From contig OY783191.1 of NCBI GenBank assembly GCA_963678675.1, positions 12,176,562-12,240,561 of the forward strand: a stretch of DNA of 64,000 nt, given 5' to 3'. Shown one piece after another: positions 32,601-42,543 of the stretch. The first letter of the stretch is position 1; the number at the start of each line of letters is the position of its first letter. Under the pieces are notes generated by a model. That model saw only the letters and a list, made by a program, of their open reading frames with translations. It did not search any database and was not told where the DNA came from. Both the position numbers and the translations under genes were made by a program. This DNA is from Xiphydria camelus (taxonomy: Eukaryota; Arthropoda; Insecta; Hymenoptera; Xiphydriidae).

Positions 32601-33330
32601 TACTAGCAGCCCGTCCCGGTTTCGCACGGGTAGATTGTGGATTGATTTTGTCCGTCCACCATTGTTTAAATACATTTTTAATACAAAACTTTTAGTATTT
32701 TTCCCGGGCTACGCAATGGTCATATTGGATTTGACCTTGACCATGACCTTCAAGGTTATATCAAGGTCAAATTAATTTTTTTTCACGTTCAAATGTGTCC
32801 TTGACCATTTTTGTCATGTTACCTTTATTGTCAGCGGAGGTCAAATTTAGGTCAAGTATAGTTCGACTTTTTGAACACCCTGTATAAGATTTACTAACTC
32901 AGAAACCTTCGCGGATATGCGTCCAACTGTTCCCCAAATTTTCATCGCAATCGGATGAACGGTTTAGGAAGGCATAATAATCATTCGTACCGGTACTGTT
33001 TGAACACCCTGTATAAGATTTACTAACTCAGAAACCTTCGCGGGCATGCGTCCAACCATTTCCCAACTTTTCATCGCAATCGGATGAACGGTTTAGGAAG
33101 GCATAATAATCATCAGTACCGGTACTTTTTGAACACCCTGTATAAGATTTACTAACTCAGAAACCTTCGCGGGCATGCGTCCAGCCATTCCCCAAAGTTT
33201 CATCGCAATCGGATGAACGGTTTAGGAAGGCATTTGATATTACCTTAAAGGTCACGGTCAAGGTCAAATCCGATACGACCACTGGGTAGCCACGGGAAAA
33301 TCCTTAAAGTTTTGTATTAAACATTTTTCT
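32601..33330. mobile_element. Non-autonomous element with GACCTTGACC inverted arms and internal tandem repeats
   Basis: The left arm (TACTAGCAGCCCGTCCCGG, then TACAAAACTTTTAGTATTTT and GGATTTGACCTTGACCATGA) is matched inversely at 33242-33330. Between them lie three tandem 129-bp units. The right outer tip is lost. No gene is seen. Confidence 0.55.
32871..33257. repeat. Three tandem copies of a 129-bp unit
   Basis: TTGAACACCCTGTATAAG starts at 32871, 33000 and 33129. Each unit also contains AGAAACCTTCGCGG and AATCGGATGAACGG. Copies differ by a few bases. Confidence 0.85.
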
Positions 33331-33497
33331 CTAAAATGTTTTCCCGTTGAGATAATCCAGCTTGCGCGAATAGTATGCGCAGTAGCGCCAGTGTGTGCAC
33401 ACACCCTGACGCAGTCACATGTACACGGCTTACGTCTGACGCTCGATTTCCCAGGAAGGTCCCACCGTAGAGCCATAGCATAGATGTTTACACATCA

Positions 33498-33644
33498 AAA
33501 ACTTCGATATCAGTTTCTCTGAATTTGATTCCGGTGGTATTAGTTTCAATTGGCTCTATACAAGTCTTTTACAATGCTTCTTCGTAGAGCCAATTGAAAC
33601 TAATATCACCGGAATCAAATTCAGAGAAACTGATATCGAAGTTT
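33498..33644. repeat. 147-bp hairpin
   Basis: AAACTTCGATATCAGTTTCT onward pairs with its reverse complement ending at 33644 over about 62 bp, with a loop of about 22 nt (CAAGTCTTTTACAATGC). It abuts the stop codon of the Helitron-like fragment. Confidence 0.85.
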
Positions 33645-34129
33645 CACTTCTTCCGCGTGTGGCAGCCACACGTTTTGTGTTTTTTTTTTGTAATATCAAT
33701 TTCTGGATTAACACTTTTCAATAATTCGTCGTATGTTTGATCAGCATTTTTGAAGTCGTCCTTAAACCATAAACGATCACACACAGAGCACACCGAGCCG
33801 AAAGGATTGTTCTTCAATTTTTTGTTGAATTCAATATGAATTTTTTTATGGGCACAAAATGTAGTGTAAGGAATATCATATTCACTGGATGTATTTTCAC
33901 CGATATTGGATCCTCCAGGAACTTGAAAATCTGTTACATTCTTCAGGGTTTGGGACTGGTGTTGATCTGCATTAGCAGATATAGCAATATTTGATTGTGT
34001 TAATTTAATTCTCTCCCTCCATTTTCGACTTCGTTCTGCATCAGTTTTAGGTAATGTCTTCGTCATTCTTTTCTTTACACGGTGCCTGTCACGAAACTCT
34101 TTTGCCCGTTGTTTTCCTGTTTTTGCCAT
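33644..34129 (-). pseudogene. Helitron-type protein, N-terminal fragment
   Basis: From MAKTGKQRAKEFRDRHR the frame is basic, then has ERSRKWRERI and, near its end, NPFGSVCSVCDRLWFKDDFK with CxxC and Trp. This block is typical of the region before the Rep domain in animal Helitron proteins. The frame ends after CGCHTRKK at the edge of a hairpin, so the Rep nuclease and PIF1-type helicase are missing. A degenerate direct duplication of its 5' flank lies at 34070-34290. Confidence 0.45.
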
Positions 34130-34147
34130 AATTGTAATATAACACAC

Positions 34148-35140
34148 ACGCGAAAGAATGTTCAGTGTTCATAGACGTTAACGAAATTGAAAGTTTATTT
34201 TACACGTTGCCTGTCATTGTACTCTTTTGACCGTTCTGTTGTTTTTTTGTTATAAACTAATACACCCACACATACACACACTCACAAGAATGTACAGTAA
34301 TGCATGGTGGTTACTCGAGAAAGATCACGACTCCGATCGCAGACTACACGAGCTCCGTATAGCCGGCCACTCGACGCGGTAAAATCCGGAAAACTGAAAA
34401 TGTGTAAACGAAATACAAGCTTCTCACATATATCTTACGGATACACCCAAAAAAGGGCCCTAAACGCTAGATTTATGGTGAGGCTAAACAGTCCTCTTCG
34501 TGGAGGTGCGACACTGCGTCGCCTCATAATACGAACAATAGCTTCCATCGCCCGAAGAAACCCTCTCGAGCAACACAAACCTGACCCCCTCTGCACAGTC
34601 TAAACAGCGATTGATTTTTGCCTCATTTTTCTTCAGTTTCAAGTTAATAACTATAACATGTGCGATCAAGAGTAGATCTCCTCGAGGTCGTAAATCCCGA
34701 AGGCACTACTGCGTGACACGAATAGTGGCCGAAAACGTAGAGTGGTGGATTTAAACCGTATCGGTTAGTTGAAATGATTTAATACTGCACTCACACAATA
34801 TTACTGGTGATTATACAGGGTGATTCGAAATGGGCGCACTTCCTCTCGTAGAGAGATTCTTCGCAAAAAACTGAACCGAAAGTTCCTGTACAAAATTTTT
34901 GTTCTCCGCACAAATTTGGTGAATTTTTTTACGACTCAGGTGATGCTTTTCGAATATTAGGGTGCCTTCCGCCGCTCCGATGATTGATTTCAAAATTCTA
35001 GGCTGCAGAGGAGGCACGCTGGAATAACTATTGCGAGTTTCGCTGCCGTCTAAAATCTTGTCCCTTGAATCTGACTTTGGATTGGATATTTTCGAACTGG
35101 ATTATCTTGTAAACTAGGCGTTTTACTGAGGTTGCGATAA
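34148..35140. other. Spacer with one CAGGGTGATTCG repeat tip
   Basis: No convincing gene. CAGGGTGATTCGAAATGGGC at about 34816 is the tip of another element of the CAGGGTG type; its partner tip was not found. Confidence 0.45.
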
Positions 35141-35142
35141 TA

Positions 35143-35883
35143 GGTTCGTTCCAACAAGCATTTCAGGACAGTTCTAGAACCGTCCTGGAACTAGTTAAGA
35201 ATTATTTAATGCGCATTTGCCAGTCAGATGCGTTCTAGAATTGAATTCATGGGATGTGTTGGAACACAGGATCGCACACAGCACAGGGAGGCTTGTCCAC
35301 CTTTTGTATACATTTTGCGGAAAATCACGGGTTATCCTAAGCGAATGTGTGAGTTCAACTAATTGTTGAAACGTAAAAAACATTACAGTTTTCAAGAGCT
35401 TATCATGCACAAACATTCAAAAAAGCAGAAAAAGAAAGATGAGTCCAAAAAGAGTACAAGTGTATACATTTTTTCCTTCTATAACTTGGAGCGGAGTGAT
35501 TTTTTCGGATTTTTTATTTTCAATTATCATTTACCTAAAAAGTTATCACAACTTTTATATCATGGCCATTAACTCATTGTGAAGTTATTATGTTTTTTCA
35601 TTTTTTCTCGAAACTATCTTTATGCATTTGTACTGTTCTTGGACTCACCGATTCAAATAGAGCGCGTCTCGCGCCTTACTACGCGTGGGCTAGAAAATCG
35701 TCCCAACTCAGAACTAGGGACTAGAATTACCGTTCTAGAACCGTTCTGTTACAGTTCGCAGTTTGGTTGGAACGCTCTTTGGAATCGTTCCAGAACCAGT
35801 TCTGTGTTTGTTGGAACGGCTAAGTCAGACTGCGCACACTCCGCCGAGTTCAGAACCAGTTCTCATGTTAGTTGGAACAAACC
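35143..35883. mobile_element. TA-flanked element with GGTTCGTTCCAAC ends
   Basis: GGTTCGTTCCAAC and GTTGGAACAAACC are inverted ends, TA on both sides. GTTCTAGAACC and GAACCAGTTCT motifs recur five or more times near the ends, with TTGGAAC after several of them. No transposase is present. Confidence 0.65.
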
Positions 35884-36006
35884 TAATAGTGAGTCTCGTC
35901 GCGTGAGTGATAGTCGTACGGCGGCCTGGCGCTCCAGCCTCGCAAAATCGACACATGTGGTTTTGCCTGGCAAAGGCGATAGATGGTACGGCGTCTACGT
36001 ACGGTA

Positions 36007-36105
36007 GAGAGCGGTGGAATGGGGTAGGGTCGATAGCGGTGGAATGGGGCAGAGTTGAGAGCGGTGTATTGGGGCAGGGTCGAGAGCGCTGTATGAGTCA
36101 CGGTC
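36007..36105. repeat. Degenerate 25-bp minisatellite
   Basis: GAGAGCGGTGGAATGGGG, GATAGCGGTGGAATGGGG and GAGAGCGGTGTATTGGGG follow one another at about 25-bp spacing, then a more diverged copy. An inverted relative occurs at 42965-43010. Confidence 0.7.
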
Positions 36106-36193
36106 GGAAGCGCTGGAGCGTGTGGGTTTCGTTACGGACCTCGTGTCGGGCGCGCGATTTTAGTACCCTCAGCATAAAAGTTTCACTTCAAAA

Positions 36194-39100
36194 GCTCCTG
36201 TTCCCGGAACCAGACCAGTATATCTTTATGTTTTTGAGGTTGCTGAATCCGAATTCGGTGTCCATTTGTCTCCATCACGTCACGTTCAAGGTCATTTCAA
36301 GGTCAAATCCTGGAAAAATAGTCAAATCGATTCAAATTATTATTCCTATATATTTTTGAGATCGCCGAATCCAAATCCGATGTCCGTTTGATCCGACAAG
36401 GTCAAATTCAAGGTCATTTCAAGGTCAAATGTATTTATTCTGCCAAAAATGAATTTTTGACTGCAGATTCTGAAAGAACGAAAAATTTTACGTCTAGATA
36501 TGTATTCAATTTTGTTGATAACATAACCCCCAAGGTCATTTCAAGGTCAAATCTAGCAAAAATGTTCTAATCTAAAGTCCAAGCTGACCCCCTCCATGGC
36601 AGTGCCGGTCGACGTGTTTCCACTCATAGGGCGCCGGGTAGCGCGTGGAGTGGATAGCGGAGCTTCGATCGCGCCGGCTCGGGTCTGTAGTAAGAGAGGT
36701 CGCGATGGAGCGGTCAGTCGGAAGGCTATCGCCTATGACGGTTTCCTAGCTCTCTCGTATCTTCAATGCATTACCGCGGATCGGCGTCCATGACCGAATG
36801 ATCCGTTGAGCGGTACACGTCTTTGACGTTTAAAAGACGCGGAAGTCTGTTTGGAGATCTGCCAAGTTTTTTTTCCATACATCAACTCACTCACAATCAG
36901 TTCCGAGCGAGAATAAATCTGTTCTCGTACCGCAAAATAAATTTTGAAATCCAGTCACGTGATCTGTCAATTCAAGTGAATTGGAGCTCATCGTTGTAAA
37001 TTTGATACAGCGAATATGTGTGGTGTGTCTGCACCCAGGGTACCTCCACGCGGTGACGGCGGGCAACGGTTTTTTTTATTGTTTATTTTTCCGGCAAAAT
37101 CCCTGAATGAAGGCGTCCAAGCCGTCATGGCAGGCACACGGAAATGTGTTACGATACAGGGGTTCTCACAAGGAACCCCAGTATCGGCGGTTGGTCTGGG
37201 TAAGCAAGCGGGCCCGCAATCGTCGTCATCAAGCGACCGCAGCTCTGCATTGGTGGAAAACTTGGCTACTGTAGAGTCTATCACTACAAGTTCGGATCAC
37301 ATATGCAATAAGGATCCAGATTCATTTTGCTATGTTTGTGGTAAGTATGAAGCATCAAAGAATCGCAAACGTATTTCAGAGCGTATAAGGAATATGTATA
37401 AGGATTGTTTTGATTTGAACATGATAGATGAAGGTAATGATTGGGTACCACACATCATTTGTGCTTCTTGTAACACAATGTTTCATCGTTATGATAAATC
37501 TCGAGACAAGAAATATCTCAATTTTCTTATACTAATACATTGGACCAAAGCGCAATCTAGAAAAGATTGTTATTTCTGCAAAACATATCTAACTGGGTAC
37601 ATTATGAAAAATAAATCACATATAAAGTATGCTAACGTTACGAGTGTCATACTACCTATTATTTCCAACGAGGACAATACAAACAAACGGAATTAAAGCA
37701 AACGTTGAAAGAGAAAATATAGATCAGCGTAGAGATTGTGTGAATGAGGATGAACAGTACGATGATAATAATAGAGATAAGAGCTATATGAGTGGAGCTG
37801 ATAGCGAAGGTGAAAGTTACATGAGTGAAAATGAAACTGATAATGACGATGAGAGATATATGAGCGGAAATGAAAGTGGCAGCGAAGATGGCCAAACGAA
37901 TGATGAAGAAAGTGAAACTGAAGATGATTTTCATGAATACGTTCCAACGGGTTGTAAGAATAAAAAGCCTCAATTGTTCTCACAGGAAGAACTGAACGAT
38001 TTCATTCGTAACATGGGATTGCCGAAAGATGTTGCCGAGTACTGTGCTTCTACGTTGAAAAAGAGAAATCTGCTGAAGAAGAAAACGAAGGTAACGTTTT
38101 ACAGGACAAGAGAAAAAAAATTTAGGAGCTTTTTCTCTCGTAATTCAAATAAGTCTCTCGTTTATTGTAATAATGTCAAAGGATTAATCGACGAATTAAA
38201 GCCCGATACTTATAGTGCTGATCAATGGAGACTTTTTATCAATTCTAGTAAACGTAGTCTCAAAGCAGTCTTACTCCACAATACTAATGTATACGCACCA
38301 ATACCAGTTGCGCATTCGACTGTTATGAATGAATCGTATGAATGTTTGAAAACTCTATTAGCAGCAATAAAATATGATGACCACAAATGGCAAGTTTGCG
38401 GAGATTTTAAAATCCTCACAATATGATTCTGGGACAGCAATCTGGCTATACAAAAAAACCGTGTTATCTTTGTAAATGGGATAGTAGAGATAAACAAAAT
38501 CATGACGTGAAAAAGGTTTGGGAACCTAGAACATCCTTCGTTGTAGGATCCGACAATATCTTACAGCAGCCGTTGATAGATTCAAAGAAGGTATTGATAC
38601 CTCCATTACATATAAAGTTAGGACTCATGAAACAATTCGTCAAAGCGTTGAATAAAGAAAGCGATTGTTACAAATACTTACAAGATCAATTTCCAGGTCT
38701 ATCTGATGCTAAAGTAGGCGCGGGAGTATTCGATGGACCTCCGATCAGAAAAATGTTTAGAGACAATCACTTCGTAACTCAAATGAGCTCTATTGAGAAG
38801 AATGCGTGGGTCAGCTTCAAGAAAGTATGTAGTAATTTTCTAGGCAATCATAAGAGCTCGGACTACAACAAAATAATATCTGACATTGTTGAGAATTTCA
38901 GGAGATTGGAATGTAACATGAGTTTAAAATTACATATGATGGACAGTCATGTGGACGAATTTCCAGATAACGTTGGCAATTTCAGTGAAGAACAAAGAGA
39001 ACGTTTCCACCAAGATTTAAAAGATGTAGAACGAAGATTTCAGGGTAGATGGGATGAAAACATGATAGCAGATTTCTGTTGGATGTTGCAGAGAGAAAAC

Positions 39101-39804
39101 GCGGAAAAAGGAAAAAAACGCAAGAGAAATCCCTTACATAGATCTTTTGAGAATAAACGAGTACGTTATAAAAGAAGGCGAAACGATGAAGAAGTAGCAG
39201 AGTGAAATACAAAATACACGTTCCAGCGACTCCAAAACTATAACGGAGTGATGATGCGAAAAGATTTGAACATTTTTGCTGGATTTGACCTTGAAATGAA
39301 CTTGACCCTGACATACTGGTGGCAAACGAACCTCGGATTCTAACTCAGTGACCTCGAAAACATATTGACGTGGTAGTTTATTCTCGTGAAGACACATTTT
39401 CTTATTTTTGCAATTGTCATATGAACCTTCCATACAATAATATAAAGTGACCTTGAAATGACCTTAGGGGTTATGTTATCAAAAAAATTGGATACATATC
39501 TAGACGTAAAATTTCCCGTTCTTTCAGAATCTGCAGTAAAAAAATTCATTTTTGGGAGAATAAATACATTTGACCTTGGAATGACCTTGAATTTGACCTT
39601 GTCGGATCAAGCGGACATCGGATTTGGATTGAGCGACCCCAAAAATATATAGGAATAATAATTTGAATCAATTTGACTATTTTTCCAGGATTTGACCTTG
39701 AAATGACCTTGAACCTGATGTGATGGAGACAAACGGATATCGGATTCGGATTCAGCGACCTCAAAAACATAAAGATATACTGGTCTGGTTCCGGGAACAG
39801 GAAC
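36194..39804 (+). mobile_element. 3.6-kb element with repeated-unit terminal inverted repeats and a zinc-finger gene
   Basis: GCTCCTGTTCCCGGAACC at 36194 and its reverse complement ending at 39804 (GGTTCCGGGAACAGGAAC) are the tips. The inverted repeats (36194-36580 and 39265-39804) consist of units each containing GGTCGCTGAATCCGAAT-like and CAAGGTCATTTCAAGGTCAA blocks; about three units on the left, four on the right. Between them one gene (37016-39205) fills the space. The arrangement is that of an autonomous DNA transposon whose only gene is of unknown function. The target duplication is not clear because both tips run into A/T runs. Confidence 0.65.
37016..39205 (+). pseudogene. Conserved zinc-finger protein of unknown function, multi-copy invertebrate family
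   Basis: Three frames join: 37016 to about 37690, about 37640-38422, and 38423-39205. The N-terminal half has paired CxxC fingers (SFCYVCGKYEASKNRKR, then HIICASCNTMFHR, then DCYFCKTYLTGY). An acidic linker follows with three YMSG/YMSE repeats. The C-terminal half has CGDFKILT, LGQQSGYTKKPCYLCKWDSR, ILPPLHIKLGLM-like LIPPLHIKLGLM, KVGAGVFDGPPIRK, HMMDSHVDEFP and ERFHQDLKDVERRFQGRWD. I know this family from many invertebrate genomes as an uncharacterised repeat protein. The order of acidic and His motifs could be an RNase-H-like transposase, which is inference. The second frameshift is an extra AT at about 38421-38424. Confidence 0.6.
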
Positions 39805-39977
39805 TTTTTTTTGTGTGCCTGTGTTATTATCCCATGATCGGATTCGATACCAGATCATCGATCGGCTTCAGGGGTGCGGAAGCGCTGATGAGAGATGCAC
39901 ACCCATCTGGCCTTCCGACTTTGGTTCTAGACCCACGCTTCGGTTTGCATGTTCCCTTTGTCTTGTTTTCCCGTTAG

Positions 39978-41938
39978 TGTAAAGGGAATCTCCTTACGGG
40001 CTGAGCCGATTCGGGCATATCCGCCACCGAAGAATCTTCGACAACTACGTCGGTTCCTGGGGATGACATCGTGGTATCGCCCATTCATCTCAAACTTCGC
40101 GGAGAGGTCGTCGCCTCTCACGGGGTTGTTAAAAAAGAACGTGCGGTGGTAGTGGGGGATCGAACAGGAGGAGGCGTTTCACAACCTCAAGGACGCTATC
40201 GTGACGGCGCCCGTCTTGTCGACACCGGATTTCTCTGTCCCCTTCGTACTGCAAACGGACGCGAGTGATTACAGTATCGGGGCGGTGCTGACGCAAAACT
40301 TCGATCATACCGAGCACGTTATCGCGTTTGCGAGTCGAACCTTATCGGACGCCGAACGGAATTACAGCGTTACCGAAAAGGAATGCCTCGCCGTCGTCTG
40401 GGCCATCCGGAAGTTTCGTCCATACATCGAGGGATTCAAGTACATGGTGGTCACCGATCACAGCAGCTTGTGGTGGTTGCATAATTTGAAAAGCCCGGAC
40501 GGAAGACTCGCTCGGTGGGCCCTCGAGCTCCTACAGTATGACTACGACATCGTACATCGAAAAGGAGCGCTGCATCATGTGTCGGATGCACTATCGCGCA
40601 TGTTCGAGCCGAACGCACCGACGGACATTGCGGCGATCGAGGAAAAGTCCGTACCACCATCGCCATCGGTGCAATAGCAGTGGTACGACCGGCGTATCGA
40701 ACACGTTCGACTGTTTCCCACGAAGAACATCGGATGGAAGGTCGAAAACGACTAACTATATCGTTATTGTCCGAATATCTTCGTAGATCTGATCGTACCA
40801 GATCTAAACGCGTGGAAACTCGTGCCACCGAAGCGAAGAAAGGACGTCCTTTAGGAAGTGCACGACGACCCACAAGCCGGCGATCTCGGAGTCGCGAAAT
40901 CGTATCTTCGGGCTCGAGAAAATTACTATTGGCCCGGAATGCACCAGGACATCGTCAAATATGTGCAATGGTGCATCCCCTGCCAGAAGACGAAGGTCGA
41001 GCAACGGTTACCACCAGGACTGATGGGTCAACGCAGCGTGCATGGCCCCTGGAATGTCGTGGCGGCCGACGTCATGGATCCACTGCCAAGGAGTCCGGCC
41101 GGTAGCAAATACGTGCTCGTGTTCCTCGATCTGTACAGCAAGTGGATCGAATGCATCCCACTGCGTGCCGCGACTGGGGAACTCGTTCTCAGAGCCCTCG
41201 GACGGGAAATCGTCTACCGCTGGGGCTGCCCGGATACGTTCTTAACGAACAATGGGACGGAGTTCGTGAATAAGCAAATAAAGTCGTATCTGTGCAAGGA
41301 TTCGGGATCCATCTCGTGACACTCCCGACGTATCACCCCCAAGCGAATCCCGTGGAACAAATCAACCGAACGCTCAAAACGATGATCACCGCGTACACGG
41401 AAAACCATCGACGCTGGGACGACCACCTGCACCAGTTACAGTTCGCGTATAACACGGCCGTGTATACTACCCTGAAGACGAGCCCGGCCTTCGTTAACTA
41501 CGGAAGGATACCCGCACCACCACGTTTTGCTCGGCGGCTGATCGAGGGGAAGATCGTTACCCCGACTCAGAATCCGCACGAATGGGTGGAAAGGATGCTC
41601 CGGATGTCCGAGATACACGATCACGTTTTAAAGTACCTCGATGAGGCGTACGACAAACAGGCAACCTATTATAATCGAGGTGGCCGAGACGTCACTTACA
41701 CGGAAAGTGACGTCGTTTGGAAAAGGTCGCACATACTATCGTCGGGAGCACTCGGAATCGCGTCGAAACTCGCGCCTAAATTCGAAGGGCCTGACTGAGT
41801 ATCGAAAGTCCTGTCACGTCGGACATGCGAGCTCGTAGACGTGCATGGCAAGTCGGTCGGAAAGCAACACGTGTCGGACCTGAAACCCGCACACATCAAC
41901 GGCGATCCGATCCGTCCGCGACCGACCGCGTACTCGTG
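39978..41938 (+). pseudogene. pol: Ty3/gypsy pol: RT thumb, RNase H and integrase, decayed
   Basis: The reading starts in the RT thumb (PPPKNLRQLRRFLG), with the fingers and palm missing. A TAG lies at 40150. RNase H follows with QTDASDYS, TEKECLAVVWA and TDHSSL, then stops at 40676 and others up to about 40854. The integrase has an HHCC finger (HDDPQAGDLG, CIPCQKTK), first acid in AADVMDPL, then LTNNGTEF where the second catalytic Asp is Asn, a frameshift near 41290, and E in HPQANPVEQINRTLK. A TGA at 41796 precedes a final VGKQHVSDLKP segment to about 41938. It is dead several times over. It abuts the 36-kb element on its truncated side. Confidence 0.85.
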
Positions 41939-42031
41939 AATCTCGATCACAGCAGCCTTGCGCCACCACCGGCAGAGGGCTACGACACCTATCTTCCGAT
42001 TCTCGCTAGTAGGCGAAGGCGGTAGGGTGTC

Positions 42032-42038
42032 TATATAA
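42032..42038 (+). promoter_or_regulatory. TATA box before the gag-like ORF
   Basis: TATATAA at 42032-42038 lies 32 bp before the ATG at 42070 and just after the end of pol. Its position suggests an LTR-like or internal promoter. Confidence 0.4.
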
Positions 42039-42069
42039 GAGAGAAACCGGCTTCCACTCTCAGGGAACC

Positions 42070-42543
42070 ATGGACGACTGGACAATGGTGGCAGATTCGA
42101 TAGAGGAGGCAGGGGAGCCCCGTACTCTCATCGACCTCGCCTCGACCCCGGCACGGGAAGACAACGCCTCAGTACCACTGTGCCTGAACGTGTTGCGAGC
42201 GTATTTGGTGCGGGTACTAGAGCGCGGCGGGGAACGGGCGGCACCACAACGTGTCAGCGCCGCCACCCAGACGTCCCCTCCACAGCGCCAGCAGATGATC
42301 GACCACGCCAGCAGCGTGGAGCACTCGCCGAGGGGGAGGTCATTGACCCCGACGAAGGAGCGGCGCCGACGATCGCAGCGAGACGCCTAGAATCGAACGA
42401 CCGGCTCCGCCAATTGCTTCGGGGACGGCCACTCTTGGATGTACTGTCCCAAAGTACTTCGAGATAGCTTCTGCCGGCGGTGCTGCCGACAGAATATAAG
42501 CGCTCGCGACTGTACGGCCTGTAAGGCTCCGAAAAATAAATGA
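42070..42543 (+). pseudogene. Gag-like ORF with nucleocapsid zinc knuckles, downstream of pol
   Basis: The frame starts MDDWTMVADSIEEAGEP, meets one in-frame TAG at 42388-42390 and continues in the same frame to TGA at 42541. The C-terminal part has NCFGDGHSWMYC, a CCHC knuckle whose first Cys position is Ser, and FCRRCC...DCTACK. Arthropod gypsy gag proteins end in such paired knuckles. An AATAAA overlaps the end (about 42535). Being 3' of pol is the wrong order for a Ty3/gypsy element, so it may belong to a second, tandem or inserted retroelement, or be an extra ORF. Confidence 0.5.

Noticed and set aside
32632..32800. AAGGTCA half-sites as hormone-receptor elements
   Set aside because: They lie in MITE arms and element ends with regular repeat structure; a regulatory role has no support here.
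32871..33257. Spaced repeats considered as a CRISPR array
   Set aside because: The 129-bp units are contiguous tandem repeats with no unique spacers, in an animal genome.
37629..37983. Acidic YMSG repeats as a separate gene
   Set aside because: They fall between two clear halves of the zinc-finger protein in the same orientation and fit as its linker.
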